From assembly GCA_963816555.1 (NCBI GenBank), contig CAWFLD010000007.1, positions 62,001-126,000 on the forward strand: DNA of 64,000 nucleotides. The letters run 5' to 3'. Positions 8,160-17,554 of the stretch are shown one piece after another. The notes below the pieces were generated by a model. The model did no database searches and was not told where the DNA came from. It saw nothing but the letters and a program-made list of their open reading frames with translations. The position numbers and the translations under genes are program-made. This DNA is from Lutibaculum sp963816555. GTDB lineage: Bacteria; Pseudomonadota; Alphaproteobacteria; Rhizobiales; Tepidamorphaceae. Each line of letters begins with the position of its first letter. Positions within the stretch are counted from its first letter, which is position 1.

Positions 8160-8931
8160 CTACTCCTGGAAGGCCATGCCGAAGACCGGCGTCGAGGGCG
8201 CGGCCATGTCGCGCGCATCGATCGGATCGGCAAGATAGCACGCGCGGCCGGCCTCCACCGCCTGCCTGAAGGCCCCGGCCATGATGACGGGGTCGCCGGC
8301 CCTGGCGACGGCGGTGTTGAGGAGCACGGCGTCGTAGCCGAGCTCCATGGCATGCGCGGCGTGCGACGGCGTGCCGATGCCGGCGTCCACCACCATCGGC
8401 ACCTCGGGATACCGGGCGCGCAGCGACTTGAGGCCGAGCACGTTGTTGAGGCCGCGGCCGGAGCCGATCGGCGCCCCCCACGGCATCAGCACCTCGCAGC
8501 CGGCCTCGAGCAGCCGGTCGGCCGTGCCGAGATCCTCCGTCGTGTAGGGAAAGACCCTGAAGCCCTGGGCGGTCAGCTCGCGCGCCGCCTCGACGAGGCC
8601 GAACACGTCGGGCTGCAGCGTGTCGTGGTCGGCGATCACCTCGAGCTTCACCCACGGCGTGCCGAACACCTCGCGCGCCATCTCGGCCGTGGTGACCGCC
8701 TCGCGGGCGGAATGGCAGCCGGCCGTGTTCGGCAGCACCCTGAGCCCCAGGTCGCGGATGATCTGCCAGAAGGCCTGGCCCGCGCGCTCGCCGCCCGGAT
8801 TCCCGCCTGAGCGAGACCGTCACGACCTCGCAGGCCGACGCCTTCACCGCCTCGGCCATGATCGCCGGCGAGGGATATTGCGCGGTGCCGAGCATCAGCC
8901 GCGAGCCGAGCTCCGTGTCGTAGACGCGCAT
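8160..8931 (-). pseudogene. thiG: Thiazole synthase, interrupted by a +1 frameshift
   Basis: ThiG makes the thiamine thiazole from deoxyxylulose phosphate, dehydroglycine and ThiS-thiocarboxylate. The start at 8931 gives 'MRVYDTELGSRLMLGTAQYPSP...VVTVSLRRESG', then the frame breaks in the C-run at 8794-8796 (one extra base). Removing it restores 'GGERAGQAFWQ' and joins the rest of ThiG: 'LPNTAGCHSAREAVTTAEMARE', 'WVKLEVIADH', 'VVDAGIGTPSHAAHAMELGYDAVLLNTAVARAGDPVIMAGAF'. The start lies 4 bases after the thiS stop. Because all active-site segments are intact I think this is a working gene with a sequence error. Confidence 0.85.
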
Positions 8932-8935
8932 GGCC

Positions 8936-9133
8936 TCACCCTCCCTGCATCGGCGCCAGGATCTCGATCCTGTCGCCGTCGGAGAGGGCGAGTTCCTGGC
9001 GGTTCTCGGTCGGCACGAAGCGCCGGTTGACGGCGGTGGCGACGATCGCGTCGCCGTAGCCGAGTTCGTCGAGCACTTCTGCGAGCGCGGCGCCGGAGAC
9101 GTCACGCGGTTCGCCGTTGACGATGATCTTCAT
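8936..9133 (-). CDS. thiS: Sulfur carrier protein ThiS
   Basis: A 65-residue ubiquitin-like protein whose C-terminal Gly-Gly ('LAPMQGG') is adenylated and turned into a thiocarboxylate that donates sulfur to the thiazole made by ThiG. The sequence 'MKIIVNGEPRDV...LAEVLDELGYGDAIVATAVNRRFVP' is typical. It lies between thiO and thiG, and the thiO 3' end overlaps it by 32 bases in the restored reading. Confidence 0.92.
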   Translation of the reverse strand: MKIIVNGEPRDVSGAALAEVLDELGYGDAIVATAVNRRFVPTENRQELALSDGDRIEILAPMQGG

Positions 9134-10121
9134 CCATCACCTCCGGAAAGAATGCGTTGTCGAGGATCGCGCCGGCCGCCATGCGGGCGAGCGCGGGCGA
9201 AAGCAGGAAGCCGTGCCGGTAGAGGCCGTTGACGGAACACCGTGCGGCCGCGCCGGCGGATCCGCGGCAGGTTGTCGGGGAAGGCGGGGCGCGCGTCGCA
9301 GCCGGTCTCGAGGATCTCGGCGTCCGCGAAGGCCGGGTCGAGCGCATAGGCGGCGTTGAGGAGCTCGACCATCGAGCGCGCGGAGATGCGGCCGCGCTCG
9401 CCGCTCTCGATCTGGGTCGCGCCGACCATGTGGACGCCGTCGCCGCGCGGCACGACGTAGAGGGGAAACCGCGGGTGGAGAAGCCGCACCGGGCGGTTCA
9501 GCGCAACCTCCGGCGCGCGCAGGATCAGCATCTCGCCCTTCACGCCGCGCAGGTCGGAAAGCTCGTCGCGGGCGGCGAGGCCGCGGCAGTCGAGCACGAC
9601 GTCGGCGTCGAGATCCGCAGCCCGCGCTTCGCAGCCGAGGCGGATCGCGACGCCGCGCTCGCGAAGCCGGTCGGCGAGCTCGGCGAGCGTCCGGCGCGGG
9701 TCGAGATGGGCCTCGCGGGGAAAGAACAGGCCGCGCGCGAAGCGGCCGCCGAGGCGCCGGCTCGAGCTCGGCCACGCGCGTCCGCGCCCACGGCCTCGTG
9801 CGCCTCGGTGCGGCGTGAGAAGCGCGACAGCTCCGCCTGGTCGCGCCGCTGCGCGACGACGAGGGTTCCGGCCGTGACGGCGGAGGAGGACAGGCGCGGC
9901 CACCAGTCGAGCGCCTCGCGGCCGAGCGAGACGACGAGCGGCTCGGCGCTCTCGCCCTCGCACCACGGCGCGAGCATGCCGCCGGCGAAGCGCGAGCAGG
10001 CCTCGCTGCCGACCGCCTCGCCGCGCTCGAAAATCTCGATCTCGGCGGCCGGATCGCGTTCCGACAGGGCGAGCGCGCTCGTCAGTCCGGCGACGCCCGC
10101 CCCGATGACGGCGACCTTCAT
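9102..10121 (-). pseudogene. thiO: Glycine oxidase ThiO, interrupted by three single-base insertions
   Basis: ThiO oxidises glycine to the imine used by ThiG. The N-terminus ('MKVAVIGAGVAGLTSALALSERDP', 'CSRFAGGMLAPWCEGESAE') is in one frame. One extra base near 9776 leads to 'VAELEPA', a second near 9754 to 'LGGRFARGLFFPREAHLDPRRTLAEL' through 'VVPRGDGVHMVGATQIE', and a third near 9234 to 'VNGLYRHGFLLSPALARMAAGAILDNAFFPEVMDEDH'. Three insertions of one base leave the overall length in register. All family motifs survive, so error or a very recent lesion is likelier than decay. It is first gene of the riboswitch-controlled operon. Confidence 0.8.
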
Positions 10122-10189
10122 GGCTCGGTCTCCATCCGCTCGTCGATCCGGTCGGCGGCGGGGGAAGGGAGCGCGATGTCCGGTGAAGA

Positions 10190-10304
10190 ACGGCCCCATC
10201 CCTTCGCCAGCGTGACCTGGATCAGGTTCTTGGGGTCGCCATGCCGCGCCGTTCGCCGGCGCCTATGGCCTCTCAGCCCCTTCGAGCGGGACTCCCCCTG
10301 GATG
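10190..10304 (-). promoter_or_regulatory. TPP riboswitch (THI element)
   Basis: On the minus strand, 5' to thiO, the conserved THI-box pieces appear in order: GGGGGAGTCCC (P1 strand), GGGGCTGAGAGG (the CTGAGA box), GACCC, then GAACCTGATCCAGGTCACGC followed by GAAGGGA. This is the thiamine pyrophosphate aptamer. The 68 bases to the thiO ATG at 10121 hold the ribosome site (GGAG near 10127), so control by hiding that site is plausible. It makes thiOSGE repressible by TPP. Confidence 0.93.
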
Positions 10305-10324
10305 GGCACCAATATGAGAGCGGC

Positions 10325-10351
10325 GGCGGCGGGCGTCAAACGCCCGCCGCC
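10325..10351 (-). terminator. Hairpin at the end of the BCCT gene
   Basis: Perfect 11-bp inverted repeat (GGCGGCGGGCG / CGCCCGCCGCC) with a 5-base loop that contains the stop codon of the BCCT gene. No T-run follows on the minus strand, so it is a weak terminator candidate. It separates the BCCT transcript from the TPP riboswitch 20 bases further on. Confidence 0.45.
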
Positions 10352-12021
10352 CGTCTTTCGCGAGGCTCGCGCCGGTTCAGTCCAGCGCGCGGCCCGAGCG
10401 ACGACGTCGCCGGCTCGAGGTCCTCGTCCTCCCAGTGCTTGATGGCGGACGGCGTGTTGGCGTCCAGCTCCTCGTCGGACCGGAAGCGCTGCTCCTGCCG
10501 GTAGAGGATGAGCTTGTCGCGCCCGAGCGCCCGCAGCAGCGAGTAGGACATGATGATGAGCACGAAGGCGAAGGGGAAGCCTGCCACCACGGCCGCGGCC
10601 TGCAGCGCCTTCAGCCCGCCCGCGACCAGCAGCACGGCGGCGACGCAGCCCTCCGTGACCGCCCAGAAGATGCGCTGGATCTTGGGCGGATCGGGGTCCC
10701 CGCCCGCCGTCAGCATGTCGATGACGAAGCTGCCGGAGTCGGAGGAGGTGACGAACCAGATGATGATCATCACGACGATCACGATCGTCAGGAGGCCCGA
10801 GAACGGGAAGAAGTTCATCAGCTCGAAGACGGCGTTGCCGTAGTCCTGCTTGGTCGCCTCGATCAGCCCGGGATCGCCCATCATCTCCATGTGGATCGCG
10901 GTGCCGCCGAACGCGGTGAACCAGAAGAACAGGATGAAGCTCGGGATCAGGAACACGCCGACCACGAACTCGCGGATCGTGCGGCCGCGCGAGATGCGGG
11001 CGATGAAGATGCCGACGAACGGGCTCCACGACACCCACCACGCCCAGTAGAAGATCGTCCACGAGTTCTGCCAGTCGCCGCCCGTATAGGCCTCGTTCCA
11101 GAACGATATGTTGATCAGGCCCTTGAAGTAATTGCCGAGGTTCTCGACGAAGCTGTCGATGATGAACAGCGTCGGCCCGACGATGCAGACGAAGGCGAGC
11201 ATGGCGATGCTCAGCCAGATGTTGAAGTTCGAGATCCGCTTGATGCCCTTGTCGAGGCCGAGGAAGACCGAGACCGTGGCGAAGGCGGTGATGACCGCGA
11301 TCAGGATGAGCTGCATCCACATCGTGTCGGGCGTGCCGAACACCCGGTTCAGGCCGATCGACACCTGCATCACGCCGAGGCCGAGGCTCGTCACGATGCC
11401 GAACATCGTGCCGAAGACCGCCAGGATGTCGACGGTGTGGCCCATCCAGCCGTAGATCCGGTCGCCGATCAGCGGATAGAGGCATGAGCGGATCGACAGC
11501 GGCAGGCCCTTGCGGAAGTGGAAATACGCAAGCGACATGGCGACGAGCAGGTAGATCGCCCAGCCGTGCAAGCCCCAGTGCAGGAACGCGAAGACCATCG
11601 CCTGGGAGGCCGCCTCCTGCGATTCCGCCGGCGCCAGCGGCGGCGCGAAATAGTGGTAGAGCGGCTCCGCGGTGCCCCAGTAGAGCAGGCCGATGCCGAT
11701 GCCGGCGCTGAACAGCATCGCCGCCCAGGAGAACAGGCCGTATTCCGGCTGCTCCGTCTGCTCGCCGAGCCGCACGTCGGCGAAGCGGCCCATGGCGAGA
11801 TAGATGCACAGGAGCAGGATCAGGTTGACGCTGAGGATGAAGAACCACCCGAAATAGGTGGTCAGGAACGCCTGCGCGCCGGTGAACACGTCGCTCGCGG
11901 TCTGCGTGAAGACGGCCCCGAAGAAGATGAAGCCGAGGATCAGGATCGCCGAGACGGAGAAGACGGGCCTGCTGACGCGGGGAAAGATCCCCAGACGGCC
12001 CACGTGAACCTGATCGGTCAT
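10336..12021 (-). CDS. BCCT family betaine/choline/carnitine transporter
   Basis: About 561 residues with twelve hydrophobic helices. The substrate-binding Trp-rich motif of the BCCT family is clear: 'SAGIGIGLLYWGTAEPLYHY' (helix 3) and 'FYWAWWVSWSPFVGIFIARISRGRTIREFVVGV' (helix 8), with 'SSDSGSFVIDML' later. It imports quaternary ammonium compounds such as glycine betaine or choline using ion gradients. The ATG at 12021 is preceded by AAGGGGAT; an in-frame ATG at 12075 would add an Arg/Lys-rich tail and is less likely. The C-terminus (about 60 residues, charged) is cytoplasmic. Confidence 0.93.
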   Translation of the reverse strand: MTDQVHVGRLGIFPRVSRPVFSVSAILILGFIFFGAVFTQTASDVFTGAQAFLTTYFGWFFILSVNLILLLCIYLAMGRFADVRLGEQTEQPEYGLFSWAAMLFSAGIGIGLLYWGTAEPLYHYFAPPLAPAESQEAASQAMVFAFLHWGLHGWAIYLLVAMSLAYFHFRKGLPLSIRSCLYPLIGDRIYGWMGHTVDILAVFGTMFGIVTSLGLGVMQVSIGLNRVFGTPDTMWMQLILIAVITAFATVSVFLGLDKGIKRISNFNIWLSIAMLAFVCIVGPTLFIIDSFVENLGNYFKGLINISFWNEAYTGGDWQNSWTIFYWAWWVSWSPFVGIFIARISRGRTIREFVVGVFLIPSFILFFWFTAFGGTAIHMEMMGDPGLIEATKQDYGNAVFELMNFFPFSGLLTIVIVVMIIIWFVTSSDSGSFVIDMLTAGGDPDPPKIQRIFWAVTEGCVAAVLLVAGGLKALQAAAVVAGFPFAFVLIIMSYSLLRALGRDKLILYRQEQRFRSDEELDANTPSAIKHWEDEDLEPATSSLGPRAGLNRREPRERRAAGV

Positions 12022-12166
12022 CTGATCCCCTTTCCCTTTCCGGCCGGGCGCTCGTCCCCGGCCCTGCGACCTCATGCCGCGTCTCTGCTGCTGAAGATCC
12101 TCAAACGCGCGGCGACCGGAATGGTTCGAGATCGAACCACCGCCACGAGACAGCTTTGTGCGGGAC

Positions 12167-13129
12167 CTACCGGTTGAGGCGGCCGATCAGCCGGTCGATC
12201 GTGGTGTCGAGGGAGCGCAGGTAGTCGCGATACGCTTCGTGGCCGCGGAAGTCGGGCACCGCGCCGGCGGCTTCCAGCCTCGCCCTGTAGCGGTCGTCGC
12301 GGGACAGCCGGCGAAGCGCTGCCTCCAGCGTGTCCCTCGCCGCGTCGGGCGCGCCCGCGGGCATGGCGATGCCGCGGGAGACCTCGAGTTCGAGGTCGTA
12401 TCCGAGCTCCTTCAGGGTCGGAACGTCCGGCGTCTCCGCCAGCCGCGCTCCGGACCCGGCGGCAAGGAAGCGGAGCTCGCCGCTGCGGACATATTTCAGG
12501 GCCGAGGGAATGTCGCCGAGCGCGACGTCGATCCTGCCCTCGCGCAACGCCTTGATGCGCTGGGCCGCCCCCTCGTAGCCGACATAGGCGAAGTCGACGC
12601 CCATGGCGTCCTCGATCATCGCGGCATGCAGATGCGGCACGCCGCCGAAGGTGACGCCCATGCGCACCTCGTCCGGGTGGAGCTTCGCGTAGGCGACGAA
12701 GTCGGCCACGCTCCGCCACGGGCTGTCGGCGCTGACGACGAGGAACTGCGGCGAGCAGGTGAGCAGGGCCACCGGCTTGAAGTCGCTCCACTGGAGGTCG
12801 GTGAGGCCGGTCTTGTAGGCGACCGGCAGCCCCTCGTGGAGCTGGACGACGGTGTAGCCGTCGGCCTTCTTCTCGGACACCTGGCGCAGGGCCAGCGTGC
12901 CGCTGACGCCCGGCACGTTGACCACCTTCACCGGCTCCCCGAGATAGGGCTCGACCTCCTCCGCCACGATCCGCATCAGCGTGTCGCTGCTGCCGCCGGG
13001 CGACCAGGGCACGACGATTTCGAGGGGGTGGTCGGGGTAGTCTGCGGCGTGGGCGACGGAGACGGCACAAAGCACCGCGAGGGCCGCAAGCCCGCGTGCC
13101 AGGACAGACCGGAACGCGACGTCCAGCAT
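12167..13129 (-). CDS. Tripartite tricarboxylate transporter substrate-binding protein (TctC/Bug family)
   Basis: About 320 residues with a signal peptide ('VLARGLAALAVLCAVSVAHAADYP') and the TctC/Bug fold: 'YPDHPLEIVVPWSPGGSSDTLMRIVAEEVE' (ligand loop), 'VVNVPGVSGTLALRQV', 'MGVTFGGVPHLHAAMIEDAMGVDFAYVGYEGAAQRIKALREGRIDVALGDI', 'VPTLKELGYDLELEVSRGIAMPAGAP'. It binds a carboxylate in the periplasm. The ATG at 13129 is preferred over 13144 because GGAGAT precedes it. No TctA/TctB membrane genes are adjacent, an orphan arrangement that is common for Bug proteins. Confidence 0.88.
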   Translation of the reverse strand: MLDVAFRSVLARGLAALAVLCAVSVAHAADYPDHPLEIVVPWSPGGSSDTLMRIVAEEVEPYLGEPVKVVNVPGVSGTLALRQVSEKKADGYTVVQLHEGLPVAYKTGLTDLQWSDFKPVALLTCSPQFLVVSADSPWRSVADFVAYAKLHPDEVRMGVTFGGVPHLHAAMIEDAMGVDFAYVGYEGAAQRIKALREGRIDVALGDIPSALKYVRSGELRFLAAGSGARLAETPDVPTLKELGYDLELEVSRGIAMPAGAPDAARDTLEAALRRLSRDDRYRARLEAAGAVPDFRGHEAYRDYLRSLDTTIDRLIGRLNR

Positions 13130-13381
13130 CCGGCATCTCCGCAACCGGCTTCCGGATCACGAGCTGTGGCGGCGGCATGCCGCGCACCGGCGCGGCAGGC
13201 CACCGTCGGCCCCTTCGCGAGAGCGTAGCGCCGGAATCGGACAAAGAGCAATCCGTTGGCGACGCTCACCATCGCGCCGGCACGGCAGATGCGCCTTGCA
13301 TGAGGCGGACGGCGACACGATCTCGCGACGGGCCTATGGTCACGTCGACCGCCGAGGCGGAATCCGAAGGAAAGGAACGAC
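13130..13381. other. Divergent intergenic region (TctC / M3 peptidase)
   Basis: About 250 bases between the start of the Bug-type gene and the start of the M3 peptidase gene. No hairpin with a T-run, no RNA gene and no clear -35/-10 pair stands out. GAAAGGAACGAC directly before 13382 is the ribosome site of the peptidase. Confidence 0.5.
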
Positions 13382-15479
13382 ATGGTGGGGAATCCGACGA
13401 TCACCGAAGCCGGCACGGCATCCGGCAATCCGTTTCTGCAGGATTGGGACACGCCGTTCCGGCTGCCGGCGTTCGACCGGGTCGAGCCCGGCGACTTCCG
13501 CCCCGCGTTCGACGCCGCCCTCGCCGCGCACCGCGAGGAGATCGCCGCCATCGCGGACTCGGACGCCGCTCCCGAATTCGTGAACACGGTCGAGGCGCTC
13601 GAGCGCTCCGGCGCCATGCTGCGGCGCGTCTCGAGCGTCTTCTTCGCGCTGACGGGGGCGGACACGAACGACGAGCTGCAGGCGATCGAGCGCGAGATCT
13701 CGCCGCGCCTCGCCCGGCACCGCACGGCGATGTACCTGAACGAGGCGCTGTTTGCCCGGATCGACGACCTCTGGGCCCGGCGGGATTCCCTCGAGCTCGA
13801 CGACGAGCAGGCGCGGGTTCTGGAGCGCTACCACACCGCCTTCACCCGCAGCGGCGCGGGCCTCTCCGCCGGCGCGAAGGCGCGGCTCGCCGAGATCGCG
13901 GAGCGGCTGGCGACGCTCGGCACGCAGTTCGCGCAGAACGTGCTGGCCGACGAGAAGGGCTACAGGCTGGTGCTCGAGAGCGAGGAGGACCTCGCCGGCC
14001 TGCCCGACTTCGTGCGCGACGCGGCCGCCGATGCGGCGAGCGCCCGCGGCCTCGACGGCAAGCACGTCGTCACGCTGTCGCGCTCCTCGATCGAGCCCTT
14101 CCTGCAGTTCTCCGCGCGCCGCGACCTGCGCGAGCAGGCGTTCCGGGCGTGGGCCTCGCGCGGCGAGGGCGGCGGCGAGACCGACAACACGGCGATCATG
14201 GCGGAGATGGTGGGCCTGCGGGCGGAGAAGGCGAAGCTCCTCGGCTACGACAGCTTCGCCGCGTTCCGCCTCGCCGACGAGATGGCGAAGACGCCGGACG
14301 CCGCGCTCGGCCTGCTGCGCTCGGTGTGGGGCCCCGCCAGGGCGCGCGCCATCGAGGAGGCCGGCGCCCTGCAGGCGCTGGCGGCGGCCGAGGGCGGCAA
14401 TTTCGAGATCGCGCCGTGGGACTGGCGCTACTACGCGGAGAAGCGCCGCAAGGCCGAGTTCGATCTCGACGAGGAGGAGATCAAGCCCTTCTTCCAGCTC
14501 GACCGGATGATCGAGGCGGCGTTCCACACCGCGAACCGGCTGTTCGGCCTGACCTTCGCGGAGCGCCCGGACCTGAAGGGCTACCATCCCGACGTCCGCG
14601 TCTTCGAGGTCAGCGACGCCGACGGAGGCCATGTCGGGCTCTTCCTCGGCGACTATTTCGCCCGGCCCTCGAAGCGCTCCGGCGCGTGGATGGGCCAGAT
14701 CAGGCCGCAGCACAAGCTCGACGGCGAGGTGCGGCCGATCGTCGTCAACGTCATGAACTTCTCCAAGGCCTCGGGATCCGCCCCGACGCTCCTGAGCTTC
14801 GACGACGCGCGCACGCTGTTCCACGAGTTCGGCCACGCCCTGCACGGCCTCCTGTCGGACGTCACCTATCCCGCGATCTCCGGCACGAGCGTCAGCCGCG
14901 ACTTCGTGGAGTTCCCCTCGCAGCTCTTCGAGCACTGGCTGGAGGAGCCGCAGGTCCTGAAGCGCTTCGCCGTCCACTACAGGACCGGGACAGGCGATGC
15001 CGGACGCGCTGTTCGACCGGCTGGTCGCGGCGCGCAGCTTCAACCAGGGCTTCGCGACGAGCGAATATCTCGGCTCGGCGATCGCCGATCTCGAGCTGCA
15101 CCTGAAGCCCGACGCCGAAGGCATCGACTTCGCCGCGTTCGAGCGGGCCTTGCGCGCCGAGCTCGGCATGCCGGACGCGATCGTGCTGCGCCACCGCCTG
15201 CCGCACTTCGCCCACGTCTTCGCCGGCGACGGCTACTCCGCCGCCTACTACAGCTACATGTGGTCGGAGGTGCTCGATTCGGACGGCTACGAGGCCTTCG
15301 AGGAGGCGGGCGACCCGTTCGACCCGGGGCTCGCCAAGCGGCTCAAGGAGTTCGTCTATTCCGCGGGCTTCCGGCGCGACCCGGAAGAGGCCTACCGGGC
15401 CTTCCGCGGCCGCACGCCGGCGCCGGGCGCGCTCCTCAGGCAGCGCGGCCTGATGGCGCCGGCCCCGGCGGAGGCCTGA
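13382..15479 (+). pseudogene. M3 family peptidyl-dipeptidase (Dcp-like), one frameshift
   Basis: A zinc metallopeptidase of about 698 residues that trims peptides, probably in the cytoplasm (no signal peptide). The N-terminal helical domain ('LPAFDRVEPGDFRPAFDAALAAHREEI') is that of Dcp/oligopeptidase A. The catalytic HEFGH is at residues 481-485, with 'YPAISGTSVSRDFVEFPSQLFEHWLEEP' (third zinc ligand region) following. Near 14986, after 'HYRTG', one extra base shifts the frame; the C-terminal 160 residues ('MPDALFDRLVAARSFNQGFATSEYLG...GDGYSAAYYSYMWSEVLDSDGYEAFEE') continue in the next frame. The C-terminal 'HYAAGYYSY'-type motif is needed for substrate binding, so the intact gene must read across the break. 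Confidence 0.88.
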
Positions 15480-15503
15480 AGGGGGAAACGCGGGGCGCCT
15501 CGC

Positions 15504-15869
15504 TCAGCCGCTGCGCAGCGCAACGGCGAGCACCGCGCCGGCGACCACGACGGCGATCAGTCCCCAGTCGAGGACCGACCAGCGCCTGAGGAGGAAGGCC
15601 GGCGGCGGCCGGCCGCTCGGCGTCGTGCGCAGGATCCACAGCGCGCCGAGCGCGATCCAGGCGAGGATCGCCGCGATCGCGGACATCAGCGCCGGTCCGC
15701 CGATCCGGTCGAGCGGCAGGATCAGCAGCGCCCCGACGCCCGCCGCGAGATAGGCGACGTACAGGCCGAGCACGACGAAAATGTGCCGGCGCGACTTCGG
15801 ATCGCCGGCGATCTGCGCCACGGCGACGGCCATCGCGGCCACCACGACGATCGAGACCACCCACTCCAT
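15504..15869 (-). CDS. Small integral membrane protein, unknown function
   Basis: About 121 residues with four hydrophobic stretches: 'MEWVVSIVVVAAMAVAVAQIA', 'HIFVVLGLYVAYLAAGVGALLIL', 'LMSAIAAILAWIALGALWIL' and 'VLDWGLIAVVVAGAVLAVAL'. The ATG at 15869 opens directly into the first helix. I do not recognise a family. The 3' end is convergent with the M3 peptidase. Confidence 0.6.
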   Translation of the reverse strand: MEWVVSIVVVAAMAVAVAQIAGDPKSRRHIFVVLGLYVAYLAAGVGALLILPLDRIGGPALMSAIAAILAWIALGALWILRTTPSGRPPPAFLLRRWSVLDWGLIAVVVAGAVLAVALRSG

Positions 15870-15990
15870 GGCGCCCGGAGCCCCCTTCCGAAGCCGTCGA
15901 TGCACGGCGCCGCCGGACCTCGCCGGCCGGACGGCGGCCCGATGATAGCGCACATCGCCGGCCGGGGCGCGACGGCCGCCCGAAACGAGG

Positions 15991-16014
15991 AAAGGCGGGC
16001 CGAGGCCCGCCTTT
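15991..16014 (-). terminator. Terminator hairpin downstream of the MetE-like gene
   Basis: Perfect 11-bp inverted repeat (AAAGGCGGGCC / GGCCCGCCTTT) with a 2-base spacer, 30 bases past the stop of the gene at 16045. Read on the minus strand it runs into CTTTCCTCGTTT, a T-rich stretch. It could also end transcripts arriving on the plus strand. Confidence 0.75.
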
Positions 16015-16044
16015 CGGTGCTTGCATTCCGAAGGAGACCGGGCC

Positions 16045-17151
16045 TCAGAAGCCCCAGGTCTCCTTGGCGATGTCGACGATCAGCCGCAGCTTGTTCCACT
16101 GGGCCTCCTCGGTGAGGACGTTGCCCTCCTCGGTCGAGGCGAAGCCGCACTGCGGGCTGAGGCAGAACTGGTCCATCGGCGCGAACTTCGAGGCCTCCTC
16201 GAGGCGCTTCAGGATGTCCTCCTTCGTCTCGAGGTCGCCCGACTTCGACGTCACGAGCCCGAGGACCACGCGCTGGTCGCCCTTCGGCAGGAAGCGCAGC
16301 GGCTCGAAGCCGCCGGCCCGCTGCGAGTCGTACTCGAGGAAGAAGCCGTCGTACGGGATGTTGGCGAGCAGCGTCTCCGCGACCGGCTCGTAGCCGCCCT
16401 CGGAGATCCAGGTCGAGCGGAAGTTGCCGCGGCAGACATGCGTCGTGATGAACATGTCGGCGGGCTTGGCCTTCAGCGCATGCTTGATCATGTCGCGGTA
16501 GATGCCCTCGAGCGCGTCGGCATCCTCGCCGCGGTCGCGCACCTTCTGCTTCTCGGCGTCGGAGCAGAGATAGGCCCAGACCGTGTCGTCGAACTGCAGG
16601 TAGCGGCAGCCGGCGTCGTAGAAGGCCTTCACCGCCTGCGCGTACGCCTCGGCCGTGTCGGCGAAGAAGGAGTCCATGTCGGGATAGACGTCCTTCGAGA
16701 TCGCGTCGCGGCCGCCGCGGAAGTGCAGCACGCTGGGCGACGGGATCGTCATCTTCGGCATCACCTTGGTGACGCCCTTCAGGAACTTGAAGTGCTCGAT
16801 CATCGGATGGTCGCTGAAGCCGACCTTGCCGTTGACCTTGAGCGTCTGCGACTTCGTCGTCACGCCCTGGAACTGGATGCCCGTGCCGCCCTCGACGAGG
16901 TCGACGCCGTCGAGCATGCCGAGGAAGTCGAAGTGCCACCAGGAGCGGCGGAACTCGCCGTCGGTGACGGCCTTCAGGCCGACGGCCTCCTGCTTCTGGA
17001 CGGCGTCGCGGATGCAGTCGTCCTCGACCTTCTTCAGCTCGTCCTTGCCGATCTTGCCGGCAGCGAAGTCGGCGCGGGCCGTCTTCAGCTGCTCCGGACG
17101 CAGGAAGCTGCCGACGATGTCGGCGCGGAAGGGTGCTCGTTCTTGGCTCAT
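16045..17151 (-). CDS. MetE-like cobalamin-independent methionine synthase family protein (YxjG type)
   Basis: A 368-residue single-domain barrel homologous to the C-terminal half of MetE, the Zn-dependent methyltransferase domain. Zinc-site landmarks are present: 'THVCRGNFRSTW' (His and Cys ligands), 'DGFFLEYDSQRAGGFEPL' (Glu region) and 'CLSPQCGFAST' (final Cys). The start of the protein 'FRADIVGSFLRPEQLKTARADF' is characteristic of the short YxjG/YxjH group that methylates homocysteine with a donor other than the polyglutamyl folate used by full-length MetE. The ATG at 17151 is preceded by AAGGGAGG. Confidence 0.88.
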   Translation of the reverse strand: MSQERAPFRADIVGSFLRPEQLKTARADFAAGKIGKDELKKVEDDCIRDAVQKQEAVGLKAVTDGEFRRSWWHFDFLGMLDGVDLVEGGTGIQFQGVTTKSQTLKVNGKVGFSDHPMIEHFKFLKGVTKVMPKMTIPSPSVLHFRGGRDAISKDVYPDMDSFFADTAEAYAQAVKAFYDAGCRYLQFDDTVWAYLCSDAEKQKVRDRGEDADALEGIYRDMIKHALKAKPADMFITTHVCRGNFRSTWISEGGYEPVAETLLANIPYDGFFLEYDSQRAGGFEPLRFLPKGDQRVVLGLVTSKSGDLETKEDILKRLEEASKFAPMDQFCLSPQCGFASTEEGNVLTEEAQWNKLRLIVDIAKETWGF

Positions 17152-17554
17152 GATGCCTCCCTTGCGGTGCGTTGATGCTGCGCGGCGCGTCGCCGCGGCA
17201 GCGGAAGGTGGGACCGGGCCGACGCCCCGTCCCATCGGGCGCCTGTATACGTTTTCCCTTGACCTTCGGCCACACCCGATGAGAATCCGGCGCAAATACC
17301 GGGCATATGGCGCCGCGGGCGGAGGTCTTGTATGCAAGCTCCGGGATGCGGCGGCGTCACCGAAGCCGGCAGAGGCGCAGGCGCTGCCCGGGCTTCGGCG
17401 CCACCCTCGGGCCAGCCGCCGGTGCGATTTCAGCGATCGTCTCCGAGCACGCCAGCGCCGGCGGGGCCAGCCGCAAGCTCCCGGGTCTCCGCCGGGTTGA
17501 TAGCTCTTGCGGCGTCGGTATTGTTCGCCGCAACCGAACAGGGAAGGAAGAAGA
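17152..17554. other. Divergent intergenic region (MetE-like / ABC transporter)
   Basis: About 400 bases holding the divergent promoters of the MetE-like gene (minus) and the ABC transporter operon (plus). An AT-richer pocket with GTATAC lies near 17248-17256, a possible -10 for the minus strand. I searched for a SAM, B12 or glutamine aptamer by eye and found no conserved box. AGGGAAGGAAG just before 17555 is the ribosome site for the binding protein. Confidence 0.5.
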
